From the NCBI GenBank assembly GCA_947311845.1, contig CAMZMU010000107.1:40036588-40100587 (forward strand): a DNA stretch of 64,000 bases, given 5' to 3'. The notes under the pieces were generated by a model. That model had not been told where the DNA came from and ran no database searches. It worked only from the letters and a program-made list of their open reading frames with translations. This DNA is from Poa pratensis. Taxonomy: Eukaryota; Streptophyta; Magnoliopsida; Poales; Poaceae. Shown piece by piece: positions 9,907 to 20,400 of this stretch. Numbering within the stretch: the first letter of the stretch is position 1; each line of letters begins with the position of its first letter. Both the position numbers and the translations under genes were made by a program.

Positions 9907-12900
9907 ACAACAAACAAACAACGGTCAGGATTAGCTAGGCATAATTCACTCAGAAGCAACGACCAGGATTTAATTTCCAAACGTCCGGCCGGTGCCGACT
10001 ATTTAATGCTACATCCAGAGTCCTTCTATCCCACGTCCAGGAATTATATCGATCAACCCTGAAGAAGTAGTAACTGCCACGTTTGCATGTTTCCTCGACC
10101 TAATGAGCAGTAACCAACACGTTAGCCTAGACGTTTGATTGCCGCTTTATCTTTCCTTTGTCCGCCGATTACCTCAAACCTAGGTCAGCCTCCATGGCGT
10201 CTCTCATGGCGGCGGGAGCAATATAAGGCAAAGTCGGCCCTGAGACGTGAGCTTCTATGATCATCCAAGGCTGGCGAGGCTCGGATATTTGAGGAAAGCC
10301 AGGAAAATCAAACATACAACTGCTGTGTCTTTACATCTCTAACCCCAGGTGACGCTATGGTGATGAGGCCATGCACAGCTTGCCGCAGCGCAGTAAAAGG
10401 TGAAGCACAATAGCAGCCCACGGCCAGCGACCGTTTGCGACAACTGCAATCTCCGTGGATCCGACGAGACAACTACCTATACAAAGTTAGCCGTCAGGTG
10501 CGTTCATGGATCTAATACACCTAAAAGTGCAGTCCGGTTCATCTGTTCTTCTTTTCTAGATGATCTCTTGACATTAGTTAGCTCTGTTTTTTCAGTCATG
10601 TCTAAAATACTCGGAGATGGGAGAAGGTACCGGGTGAGAAGGTCAAATCAGGGAGGGATAGACTGGACTGATATTGGTGGTTTCTTCATATCTGGATTTC
10701 AGGAACGTCTTTACCATCCCAGCAATGTACTGCAGTTCCTAACCTAAAAGCAGTGCCTCTAAATCATAGTATTAATAGTATGGATATGCTATGATTAAAC
10801 TGTACCTCTTTATATTTATGTTTGTAGCAAAAGAAATTTAAGTTATTTAGAAGCAACTATTTAAATTACTTTTTTTGTGTGCATAATCTTTTCTGACGGT
10901 CCGACACTTTGAAGTGCATTACAATCTGAAAATCTCACTATGTAGTCCAATCTGATTGATGTTGTCACATCAAGCATTAGGCCTCACGAAGCAATATTGT
11001 CGGCGGTATCGACTACATGGCCGTGCAGGCACCATGATACATGTCCATGGACAGGGACCTGCTCGATGTCGCGATGCCGGGCATGTAGTTCCTCATGCCG
11101 CACCACGACGTCAGCAAAGGCACGATCGATCTTCTTCAGTCCGCTTCAATTGGCCAGGAAACCAAGATATATATAGTACATGTTTGATGTTGTGGTATGG
11201 AATAATCATCTAATGTTATCTATTGTTTCTGTATTTATAACATTCTACTAATCTGAACATCACAGTTTATTATCATATTTTGTACACTATTCAAATGGGA
11301 TGTTAGGTACCGCATTCAGCTCTACTACAGATTGCACTTCATTTGATGAAGAAGCCAAGAGAATGCTCAACACATCAGTCTTAGTCTTGCTGGACTCTCT
11401 CGATGGAAAATCCCAAGAAATTCTAACGGTCATACAACAATTATGTGGATGGAAACTTATCTTTCGACTCAGACTAAACAACAAAAATCTCAGTCTTGGT
11501 ATGCAAAACTATGCCGTAAAAAACCATTTGTGTCTGATGACAAGCTTAAGAAGCGGTACTTCAGTGACAAACCAGAAGAGGGGTAATTGATCCATTCTAT
11601 CTATCCATTTAGAAGTAACTATGGCATTTTCTATAACAATATAGTTATGATCGTCATGAATCTTCATTGTGCTGAACAGGATTTAATGGATAGTGACGTG
11701 GAGAATGTTAAAACAGGAAACAAAAGAATTGAATGGAAGCAGCTAGAGTAGTATGTCTATGCATATGAACTAAAGCGTGTTAGACTGACGTAGATACAAC
11801 GCTTGACCCAAGCAAGAATCCATACACTCCGAGGGCAAAATTGAGTGAATTATCAGTTTAAAAGATTGATTTCAGGTAAAAAAAAACTACTTCTTTTGTA
11901 CTTCTTCATTTGAATAATTTTCAGGAGTACAAAGTAAAACTTCTGGTGCGATGTTTTAGATCAGCCGTGCTATTAGGCAAATCATGTTTTTGTGTGATTG
12001 CATGGCCAGTCTTTCTTCAATTATTTTAGATCCTTTAACTCTATGCGTTGACAAACAGTATATGTGCCCTTATAATTCATTTCATCTGAAAAATGGTTAA
12101 ATATGTCAAGTGTTTAGTTTTTTATTTTGGGTTTTGAATATTGAGGCATCGGTATCACAATATCCATCGGTATCACAATATCCAATCAAGGATATTTAAC
12201 CACCATATTTGTTTATACTTTTGATAGAGAACTCATCAGTCAATACATTATCTTAGGTACCCAAGTACCCTCAATTTATGCCTCTGTGTGAACACGTTCC
12301 CTGCTTACTAAAAGGCAACGCACAATCCTCTCCATACATGCGGAACATGAAGGGACGAACAAGCAGGTCATTTCTTGATTTGTCATTTTATTTGTTTGAT
12401 TACTTCTTGACAGGTCTACCATGACTTGATTAATTTTCTGGATTTTCTTTAAGCCCGTCATATGCTGTGTTTCTCCATGTAAGCCATTTAAAACATAGAT
12501 CAATTCTGTTGTAAGGGTCTACAAGTCCACGTCATATGAATCCAATCTTTTACCTAGCTCGCCGGCCGGTTGCATTGGACTATGACTTCGAGCCATGTAT
12601 GACGATGAGTAGCAAACAAGAATAGTTAAACAAGGAGCACCAATGTTAGCTCAGGAATTGGTTGCGCATCAGTTTTGCGTACCTGTGGTAATGTCTCTGC
12701 ATCAATACGGCCGATGGACAACACATCAATAAAACTAACCTTTATTCTTAACTATTTATTTACTACCCAAAATATCAATTATCATGCAAAGAAAATAAGG
12801 TATCATGCCGAGTCCGGCAACATGAATTGTAGAAGATGTGACTGTATTTTCTTAACCATTAAGTGTACTCTTTCTGTAGGTGAAACAATATGGTAGCTAA

Positions 12901-13608
12901 AGGTGAAGTCTTCGGCCATATGGCAGAGTGAAGTCTAAGTTAAACTGAGTGATTATCTGGTCTCTAAAACATGGGGTTCTTGCAGAGCTTTTGAACTTTT
13001 GATGTAAGTGACGAAATCTACCAGTTTCGATGTGGAAGTGATGCATAGTAAACTTTCATATGAGGCTCCCAGTTCATCAGAAGAATTGGAAATATTATTA
13101 TTTTGTTTCTCTTTCTTTGGAACTAAATAGTATGGTCGACATGTTTTTTGTTAGTTATCTCCTTATGCATCCGTATTTATTAAAAGAGGAAATACTTATG
13201 ATTTTCTGAATTCATTTTCTACATTGTTATTTTCTCGGGTGAAACTTGTGTGAGAGCCGTATGAGTTATTCTTGGTGTAGGTACTATTTGTTCTGTTACT
13301 TCAAAATCACTCCTCTAAATACGCCAGTCAATTTCCTAAAATTATATCGTGCTGGATAGTCTTGAAAAAAAAAACTTACTTATGAATCTACTAGAGGTAT
13401 TGTAATTTCCATTCATTATCCGATATGATGTATCCAATAAATCACTTATCTTTCATGATGTTACTAGCGAGGAGTCAAAATCAATTTCTGTAGTTTCAGG
13501 GAAAACGCAAATTGAAGGGTAGACTTCAGTACAACATAATAGAACTCTCAATCCTAAACTATGAAATTACTCAAAATTTGCATTTATAACAAAAAGTGTT
13601 TGATCTAG
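9907..13608. other. Inserted AT-rich DNA of unresolved origin, ending in a Helitron terminus
   Basis: This stretch lies between the LINE poly-A and a Helitron-like 3' end and separates two parts of CACTA ORF1. I recognise no coding domain. Short open frames (for example 10400-10747 and 11300-11590) have no familiar motifs. It is probably the body of a non-autonomous Helitron, possibly with captured host fragments, but I could not place its 5' TC end. Confidence 0.4.
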
Positions 13609-13637
13609 CCGCGCAATTGCGCGGGCCGCCCAGCTAG
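13609..13637 (+). mobile_element. Helitron 3' terminus
   Basis: A perfect 16-bp palindrome, CCGCGCAATTGCGCGG (13609-13624), is followed 13 bases later by CTAG and then a T. This is the hairpin-plus-CTRR end of plant Helitrons. Immediately beyond it, CACTA ORF1 coding sequence resumes on the minus strand. Confidence 0.65.
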
Positions 13638-16117
13638 TTTCCATGAATCATCTACATTCGACGGAAGGAGATCTTCGTTGTCCAGTTGAGCAAGAGTAAT
13701 GCCAGCATCTGCAGCAAAGTCCTTCTTGAAGGATAAACTAGGAATTAGGTCCGTCGCGGAGCCATGACCAGTGGGTATAACTACGAGCGGGGCTATCGAC
13801 TTGTTTGCCTGTTGTCTGAGCTGGGCAACGTCTCTTTTCCCTCTGGCATTACTACTTTCCGTCTTGGGAAAGCTACTACTTTTACTCAGAGCTCGTAAAT
13901 AGTTATCTGGCTTATTTTTCTCATATTGCGATGGTTCCGTGAGGAATCCAGTAGCCCACTTTTTTTCCTTTGCAGTAAATATTTGCTTTTCCTCGGGCTG
14001 TTTCGGTGCAAGCTGTCTTTTTGTGTCTGCATCCACAGACGCATCCAATTGCTCTTTAGTCATGTCGCAAGCTCTAAGGTTGTCAAGGCTTTTGGGTACT
14101 TTTGGAAGGGGCGAACGTCAGGGGTCTCGCCGGAATCCCATGGACGACGAAGTGGCGCCCTTCCTATGTCAGGGCTCAGGAGTCGGCTCATGCGGCGGCA
14201 GAGTCGGCTCATGCGGAGTGGGCTGACGCGGCGGCGGAGTCGGCTGACTCGGCGGCGGAGTCGGCGCACGCGGCGGCGGAGATGACTGATGCGGAGACGA
14301 CTGATGGTTGTCGTCCCCATCGTCGTCATCAGGTGGTGAATCGTGAATTGGCGGAGACGATGGTGGCCTTGGCGCCCAGCCTGCAAACTTGATGTATTTC
14401 TTCCGCCATAGAATTAGACCACCCACGACGTCCCCTAGCACCGTCTCATCATCAGCTCTTGGGAACTCAAGGTTTAGTGATTCATATCCTTGTACAACTT
14501 GATCCACGCCGACACGAGCAAATCCATCTGGAATGGCATTGCGAAGCCACGATGCTGTAGAGTCAACAGTTAAAGCATAGCCGTCCGCCGCCTTCATGGA
14601 TAAGTTAAAGACTGGGACATGCAGCTCACAAGTTGTTTTCTCCGTGATATAATCCACGGGGTAACTTGTCTCATCATCACCGACCATAACCGAGGAAGCC
14701 ACGCTGCTTCTGCGATGCGATGGGCCGCCTTGACTCGTTGTTCCAGCTGAAGAGTTGGCGCCCCTTGCTCGCGCATTTGATCTATTTGCTTCTGTTGTTC
14801 CTTATAGAGAGCAACCATCTCGTCATGATTTCTTTCTAGGATCATCAACCGGTCTGATTCCTGCTGCTCCTTCTTCCTCTTTGCTCTCGCTCGGCTTCTA
14901 TAAGATTCACGGTCCTGGGGAAACCCTTCACTCCACGGCACTTCTCCTAAGCCTCGTGTTTGTCCTCCTTTTCTTTCGTCCCGAGGGCCTCTGACAGCTC
15001 GTCCTTCTCTCTGTCAGAAATAAACTTTCCCTCTTTAGACTTGGCAATTAAGTCAATAATTTTTTGCTGGGGTCCGTTGACTACTTTGTTTTCATCAATT
15101 ATTAACCCCCATGTTTCCATGTCATACTCCCCTCCATGCGCAAGTAGCCAATTCCTTATCCTTCTGTCCCATTCCTCTGTGGCCGGGGTGAGCCCTTTTG
15201 CACGCAAGGCGGCCTCAACTTTTTCCCACTTAGGCTCGGAAACTCGGTAGCCACCTGGCCCCATCTTATGGTGATATTTCTTTTTCGCTGCATTATCCTT
15301 ATTCGTTTTCGACCTTTTCTTAGCTAGTTCCGATTTCTTGTACTCCAGAAATGCAGGCCAGTGAGGCCGCTGCCTCTCTCGTGTGCCGGTGAAATCCGGA
15401 AGTTTCCCATCTTCCTCCCACTCACGGAATAATTTGTTCTTGTAGTTATTGAATTGTTGAGCCATCTTCTTAAGAGCGAAATGCTTGACTTTGTCCGTCA
15501 TGGCTTTTGTCTTCACCTCATCATCCAAGACCGGTAGGGTGAAATGTGCAATGAGCTTGTTCCAAAGCACATATTTGGTTCTCTCTCGACATAACTAACT
15601 CCCTCTAACTTTGATGGCTTATTCCATTCCTGAATGCTGATATAAACGTTGTCCCTGACAATGACTCCGCATTGATGCACAAACTTAACTGCGTTCGGCA
15701 CGGGTGCCTTTGGTTGGCCATGAACTGCATTCACCTCGTCAATTGGGAGATGCTCTTCTTGGCCCATCCCTTTGGCATGGCCTCGTTTAGTGGATTGGTT
15801 CGATGCGGAGGTCTAAAAATAAGAAACATGTGTGAATACATATATGTACAAATCAGTTATTGCATCTGCTCAACATAGTCTTAATATACCTCGCCAGACG
15901 GCGCGGGTCCACCAATTCCCGAGTCCTCATCGTACTCGTTATTTCTTTGATCCGGTTCCATTCCCGGACCATAGTCGTTCAAAAACTGTGAGCCATCATC
16001 TTCTGATCTACGGTCTTCAGCTCCTTCCGCGGGATGCCGAAATTCCGCGGGTTCCCTAATGTAGGAAAGCATCTCTTCTTCCCCTTCTCTCCTTGCGAAG
16101 GGAGCATCGTCATCCAT
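13638..16117 (-). pseudogene. CACTA ORF1 (Transposase_24 / DUF8039 type)
   Basis: The first exon (16117-15890) starts MDDDAPFARREGEEEM. The second begins at 15812. The product contains a plant Ptta/En/Spm transposase region ('YKNKLFREWEEDGKLPDF', 'KKKYHHKMGPGGY', 'WLLAHGG') and a charged coiled-coil stretch ('VPWSEGF...YRSRARAKRKKEQQE'). It continues with a DUF8039-like region ('YPVDYITEKTTCELHVPVFN', 'VQGYESLNLEFP') and a proline-rich repeat, and it once ran on to the Ulp1 exons at 7635-4134. There are frame breaks near 15570, 14945, 14700 and 14165. The role in intact elements is DNA binding at subterminal repeats. This copy is dead. Confidence 0.75.
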
Positions 16118-16704
16118 TGCTTAACTAATACAAAAAAAAGATAAAACAATGATAGCATTAGTAGAATAATTCAAAGTAGGGAACTTTACAAATATGCAAA
16201 AAAAAACAATTTAATATTGCATCTAAAAAAATGTTTCAAAAAAAAGTAACATGGGCGTATTGGGCCAAAGCTGTCCCAATCCCAGCCCAGCCCAAATTTG
16301 GGCCAGAACCGGGTCAAAGGTGGCCAGCGTGGTCATCGCTGGCCCACCTGCCAGCGCCCCCCGCCCCACCGCCACGTGTGACCGCCCACTGGCCACGTGT
16401 GGTCAATGCTGGCCCACCTGCCAGCGGCCCAGTTCTGACCCCGCCGCACTGCCTCGTGTTCCCGCCCCGCCTCGTCTTCACGTCCCCGCCTCGTGTTCCC
16501 ACCCGGCCGCCTCGCCTTCACCCCCGTGGTCAATGCTGGCCGCCAACGGCCCCCGCCCACCCGCAGTCAATGCTCCTAGCCCACCTGCCAGCGACCCGGG
16601 ACGGTTCCAGCATGGCGCTGGCCCACCCGGCGGTTCCCCTCCCTGCGACGGTTCCAGGGGGCCCACCCGACGGTTCCCCTCCCCGCGACGGTTCCCCGTC
16701 CCTG

Positions 16705-16713
16705 GTCCTTTAA
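16705..16713 (+). promoter_or_regulatory. TATA-like box of the accessory ORF
   Basis: TTTAAAAAG lies 59 bases upstream of the ATG at 16772, within GC-rich sequence between two divergent genes. Confidence 0.45.
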
Positions 16714-16771
16714 AAAGGGACGCGCCCGTGTGGATAGAGACACTCCACTCCACTCCCGCGTCCCTCCGGCC

Positions 16772-19344
16772 ATGTCTCGCTGGTTCAAGTCCTCGCCGAA
16801 GTTCGAGGCCGGTGAGCCCTCCGGCCGTCGCCGTGGTCAGGGCCGTGGCTCCGCCCCTCCTCCCCCTCCACCGCCGGCGGCATTCGGCCTTCCACCGCAG
16901 GGCATGCGGAGGGTCGCGCCACCACTGCGTGACGCCCCCGCCGCGCCACCTCGCGCCACCACCACCGCCGGAGGGAGGAAGATCCGGCGCCGGCGCTACG
17001 TGCCGGAGCCGGAGTGCCAGTGGCACTGGGACAACGCCGCCACGCTGGAGTGGTCGGACGTGCACCTGCCGGAGGGCTGGCACCTGAACCCGCAGCGGAT
17101 TCCGGTGCCGGCGGTCCCGCTCCCTGGGAGGAACCTGGACAGGGAGATCGCGCGCCGGCGCCGCCTCCTCCCGCCAGAGCTCCTCAACGACCCGCCTACG
17201 GGCCGGCGTCCCCCGACTGGGAGGAGTGGCTCAAGGCCGAGCACGAGGACCGCCGCCGCTCGTACTTTGCCCCGGCGCCTCGCGCCGTCCCCTCCGCCTA
17301 CCCAGCGCTGCCCGATGCGCTGTGGTTCGAGGAGGAGGTCCCCGAGGACGACGACGACCCGGACATGCAGGCCGCCTACGAGGCCTCCAACCGCACCCTC
17401 GTCGAGGACGAGATCAAGCGGTGGGAGGCCGTGCTGGCCCAGGTCCAGGCTGATGCGGCCGCGGCCCTGATGCCGCCGCCGCCACTGCCACTGCCGCGTC
17501 ACGTCGACCCGGATGAGGTCGAGCCGTGGTACTACGCCCTTGAACGTGAGCTGGCGCAGGACCGGCAGGAGCAGGAGCGGCAGGGCATTCCGCCGCCTCC
17601 TCCTCTGCCTCCCGGTCTCGTGGGCGAGTCGTGGGTCTGGACCGGCGGAAGCTGGTTGATACGTCCATTTTGCATCACTATTTTATATCATAATTTACTG
17701 TTATTCATTGATATATTTCATATTTAGAGATGATACTTATGTTATTTCATCTATTTTGCATGTTTGATGATTATTGGAGAATTAAACACCGGAGTCAGAT
17801 TTCTGCTGGAAAAAGGGCCGTCAAGATACTATATTTTGAAGATCAATAATTCGAGGAAAACATCCAGAAGCTCCTATTTTATCAGATGCCGGAGGCAGCC
17901 AAAAGGGGGCCAAGGTGGGCCACCATGGGCCCTCACCATGTGGTGGCGCGGCCCACCTTGCCCCCGCGCCGCCACGTGGTGAGGAGCCCCTGGCCCACCT
18001 CAGCCAGCCCCCTTTCGCGTACATCATCTCCCAGAAACCCTAAGGCTAGGGGGGACGTCGAGGAAATATTCCGCCGCCTCCACGAGGCGGAAAACACCAG
18101 AGAGAGAAAAGCTCTCCGGCATGGAGAAATCTGCCGGGGAAATTCCTTCCCGAAGGGAGGGAAATCGTCGCCATCGTCACCGTCATCGAGTTGGACTTCA
18201 TTGGGATCATCATCATCTTCTTCACCACCAGCACCATCATCTCCGCCACTCCACTCCGTTCCGCTGTAACATCTAGGGTTGAATCTTGTCTAGTTCATAG
18301 GGGAAGCTTTCCCGGTGTTAATTACTCCTTGTGGTTGATGCTATTGAGTGAAACCGTTGAATTAAGGTTTATGTCCATATTATTATTCATCATTATATCA
18401 CCTCTGATCATGTTCCATATGATGTCTTGTGAGTAGTTCGTTTAGTTCTTGAGGACATGGGAGAAGTCTTGATGTTAGTAGTGAATTATGTTGAGTAATA
18501 TTTAATGGTTTGATATTTAAGTTGTGGTGTTATTCTTCCAGTGGTGTCATGTGAATGTCGACTACATGACACTTCACCTTTATGGGCCTAGTGGAATGCA
18601 TTGTGTATTCGGTTGCCAATTGTGGGGTTGCCGGAGTGACAGAAACCTAAACCCCCGTTGGTATATTAATGCATGAGGGATAGCAGGATCTCAGAGTTTA
18701 AGGCTGTGGTTAGATTTATCTTAATTACTTTATTGTTTTTGCGGATGCTTTGCAAGGGGTTTAATCACAAGTATGTATTAGTCCTAGGAAGGGCGGTGCA
18801 TTAGCACAGATTCACCCACAAAACACTTATCAAAACAATGAAGATTAATCAACTATATGAAGCGAAAGCACTTGACGTAATTCCCGGGTGTACCCAAGAA
18901 CGTTTGGTCATCATAAGTAAACCTACCGGCTTGTCCTTTGCTGTAGAAAGGATTGGTCCACTCGCTGCAATTATTATTACCGCATTTTATTTACTTGTAC
19001 TTTATTTATCTGCTATATCAAAAACCCCTAAAAACTTGTCTGCTAGTATTTACAGTGAATTTCATATCAAAACTGCTTGTCAACACCTTCTGCTCCTCGT
19101 TGGGTTCGACACTCTTATTTATCGAAAGTACTACGATACACCCCCTATACTTGTGGGTCATCACTGGTCGCCGGATCGGCCCCAGGAGCAGGAGGACCTG
19201 CCGTGGCCACAGTGGCAGGAGCAGCCACCGCCACCGCAGCCACCGCAGGAACAGGCGCCGCCACCGGAGCAGCAGGCACCGCAGGAACAGGAAGTGCCTG
19301 CCCACCTCTGGACCCCGCCGACCCTTGTCATCCTCGACGACTAG
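16772..19344 (+). pseudogene. CACTA accessory ORF, GWxL...PVPxVP protein (interrupted)
   Basis: The ATG at 16772 opens a GC-rich frame, MSRWFKSSPKFEAGEP, with a proline-rich stretch. It contains 'PECQWHWDNAATLEWSDV' and 'LPEGWHLNPQRIPVPAVP', then an arginine-rich segment. A one-base deletion near 17193 shifts the frame, which continues with 'SPDWEEWLKAEHEDRR', an acidic segment, a helical segment and 'ESWVWTGGSW'. The solo LTR 17657-19163 interrupts it there. With that insertion and one target-site copy discounted, the frame goes on (SPDRPQEQEDLPW, glutamine/proline-rich) to 'VPAHLWTPPTLVILDD' and a stop at 19344. No known domain is recognised. It is divergent to ORF1 (16117). Related sequence is at 42461-43003 and 50873-51052. 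The function is unknown. Confidence 0.65.
17657..19163 (+). mobile_element. Solo LTR inside the accessory ORF
   Basis: The element begins TGATACGTCCATTTTGCATC and ends TTGTGGGTCATCA, with an exact 5-bp duplication CTGGT at 17652-17656 and 19164-19168. No internal retroelement sequence is present. The start resembles a widespread Pooideae LTR family (Gypsy-type by recollection, unverified). Confidence 0.85.
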
Positions 19345-19599
19345 GCGGCGCCGGCGACGACGACCCCTCCCCTCCATATGTAATGGCCCTAATGGCCTCC
19401 CCCAAAATGTAATGGCCCTAATGGCCTCCCCCTATGTAATCGCCGTTTGTGGCCTCCCTCTAAGTATAATGAAATGGCCCTTAGGCCCTAAAAATGTGTC
19501 CTTGAATTGCATTGCCAACTCCTGCGCCGGCCCCGCGGTTAGGGTTAGGGTCCGCCGCCGCCACCGCGCACTAGATCTGAGAGAGGGGACGAGCTCACC

Positions 19600-19735
19600 T
19601 TGCTCGGGGACGACGATCTTGCTCGGGGACGACGATCTTTGCTCGGGGCTCGGGGACGATCTTGCTCGGCCGGGGCTCGGGGACGATCTTTGCTCGCGGC
19701 TCGGGGACGATCTTGCTCGGGGCAACGGCCGCCGG
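19600..19735. repeat. GC-rich tandem repeat (GCTCGGGGACGA...)
   Basis: Irregular units built on 'GCTCGGGGACGATCTT(T)' occur five to six times downstream of the accessory ORF. No gene is recognised in 19345-19900. The 3' flank carries several short copies of 'AATGGCCCTAATGGCC'. Confidence 0.65.
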
Positions 19736-19899
19736 AGCCGGAGCAGGACGGGGACGGACGGGGCCGGAGAAGGAGAGGGCGGCGGCGGCGCGGGGACGAA
19801 ATCCGACAGCCTGGCGGGGTCGTCTGGAGCCCGGAGGCGGAGCGTCGATTTGGTGGACTTGGTCAAATTTTCGGCCCGAGCCACTCAAATTAGCGCCAA

Positions 19900-20040
19900 A
19901 AAGGCCTCTAGTACCAGGTCGTGGCTCCACCCGGTACTAGAGGGTCTCTAGTACCGGGACCTCTAGTACCGGGTGGTAACACGGCCTGAGGGACCTCTAG
20001 TACCGGGTGGTAACACGGCCCGGTACTAGAGGTTGTTTTT
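19900..20040. repeat. CACTA-type subterminal repeats inside element 1
   Basis: Several direct and inverted copies of 'CCTCTAGTACCGGG' occur here, paired as 'ACCGGGTGGTAACACGGCC...'. This is the same class as the repeats at the two ends of the element. Their presence in the middle suggests either that two CACTA ends are fused here or that the array is internal. Confidence 0.65.
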
Positions 20041-20400
20041 TTTCTGATTTCATACGTTTTTATATCTTTTGATTTAGTTGTCCAAATCAAGTAAAATTTG
20101 CTTTCATTTTCCTGTTTTCTGTTTTGGTTTAAAATGAAGTACCACATGCGCTTGGTTTTAAATTAAGTACTACATACGCTTGATTTAAAATCAATTCAAA
20201 AATTTATAAATCAAGTACTACATGCGCAGTGGATCATTTCACATCACAAAGTTTGATGCTACATCAAAAAATTATAAATCAAGTACTACTATAAATTAAG
20301 TACTACATACGCTTGATTTAATTGACAAAGTTTGATGCTCGCGCTTAGAACAAAATTATATAAAAGTTTAATAAATTATTACACATCGTGAACAACATCC

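Noticed and set aside
16251..17087. 278-codon Pro/Arg-rich frame upstream of the accessory ORF
   Set aside because: It runs through the TATA-like region and the true start in another frame. The GC-rich sequence lacks stops by composition.
19540..19555. TTAGGGTTAGGG-like sequence resembling telomere repeats
   Set aside because: Only two units, and the plant telomere repeat is TTTAGGG. It is chance.
18953..19951. 332-codon plus-strand frame
   Set aside because: It crosses an LTR border and reads the accessory ORF in the wrong frame (Arg/His-rich), so it is a shadow.
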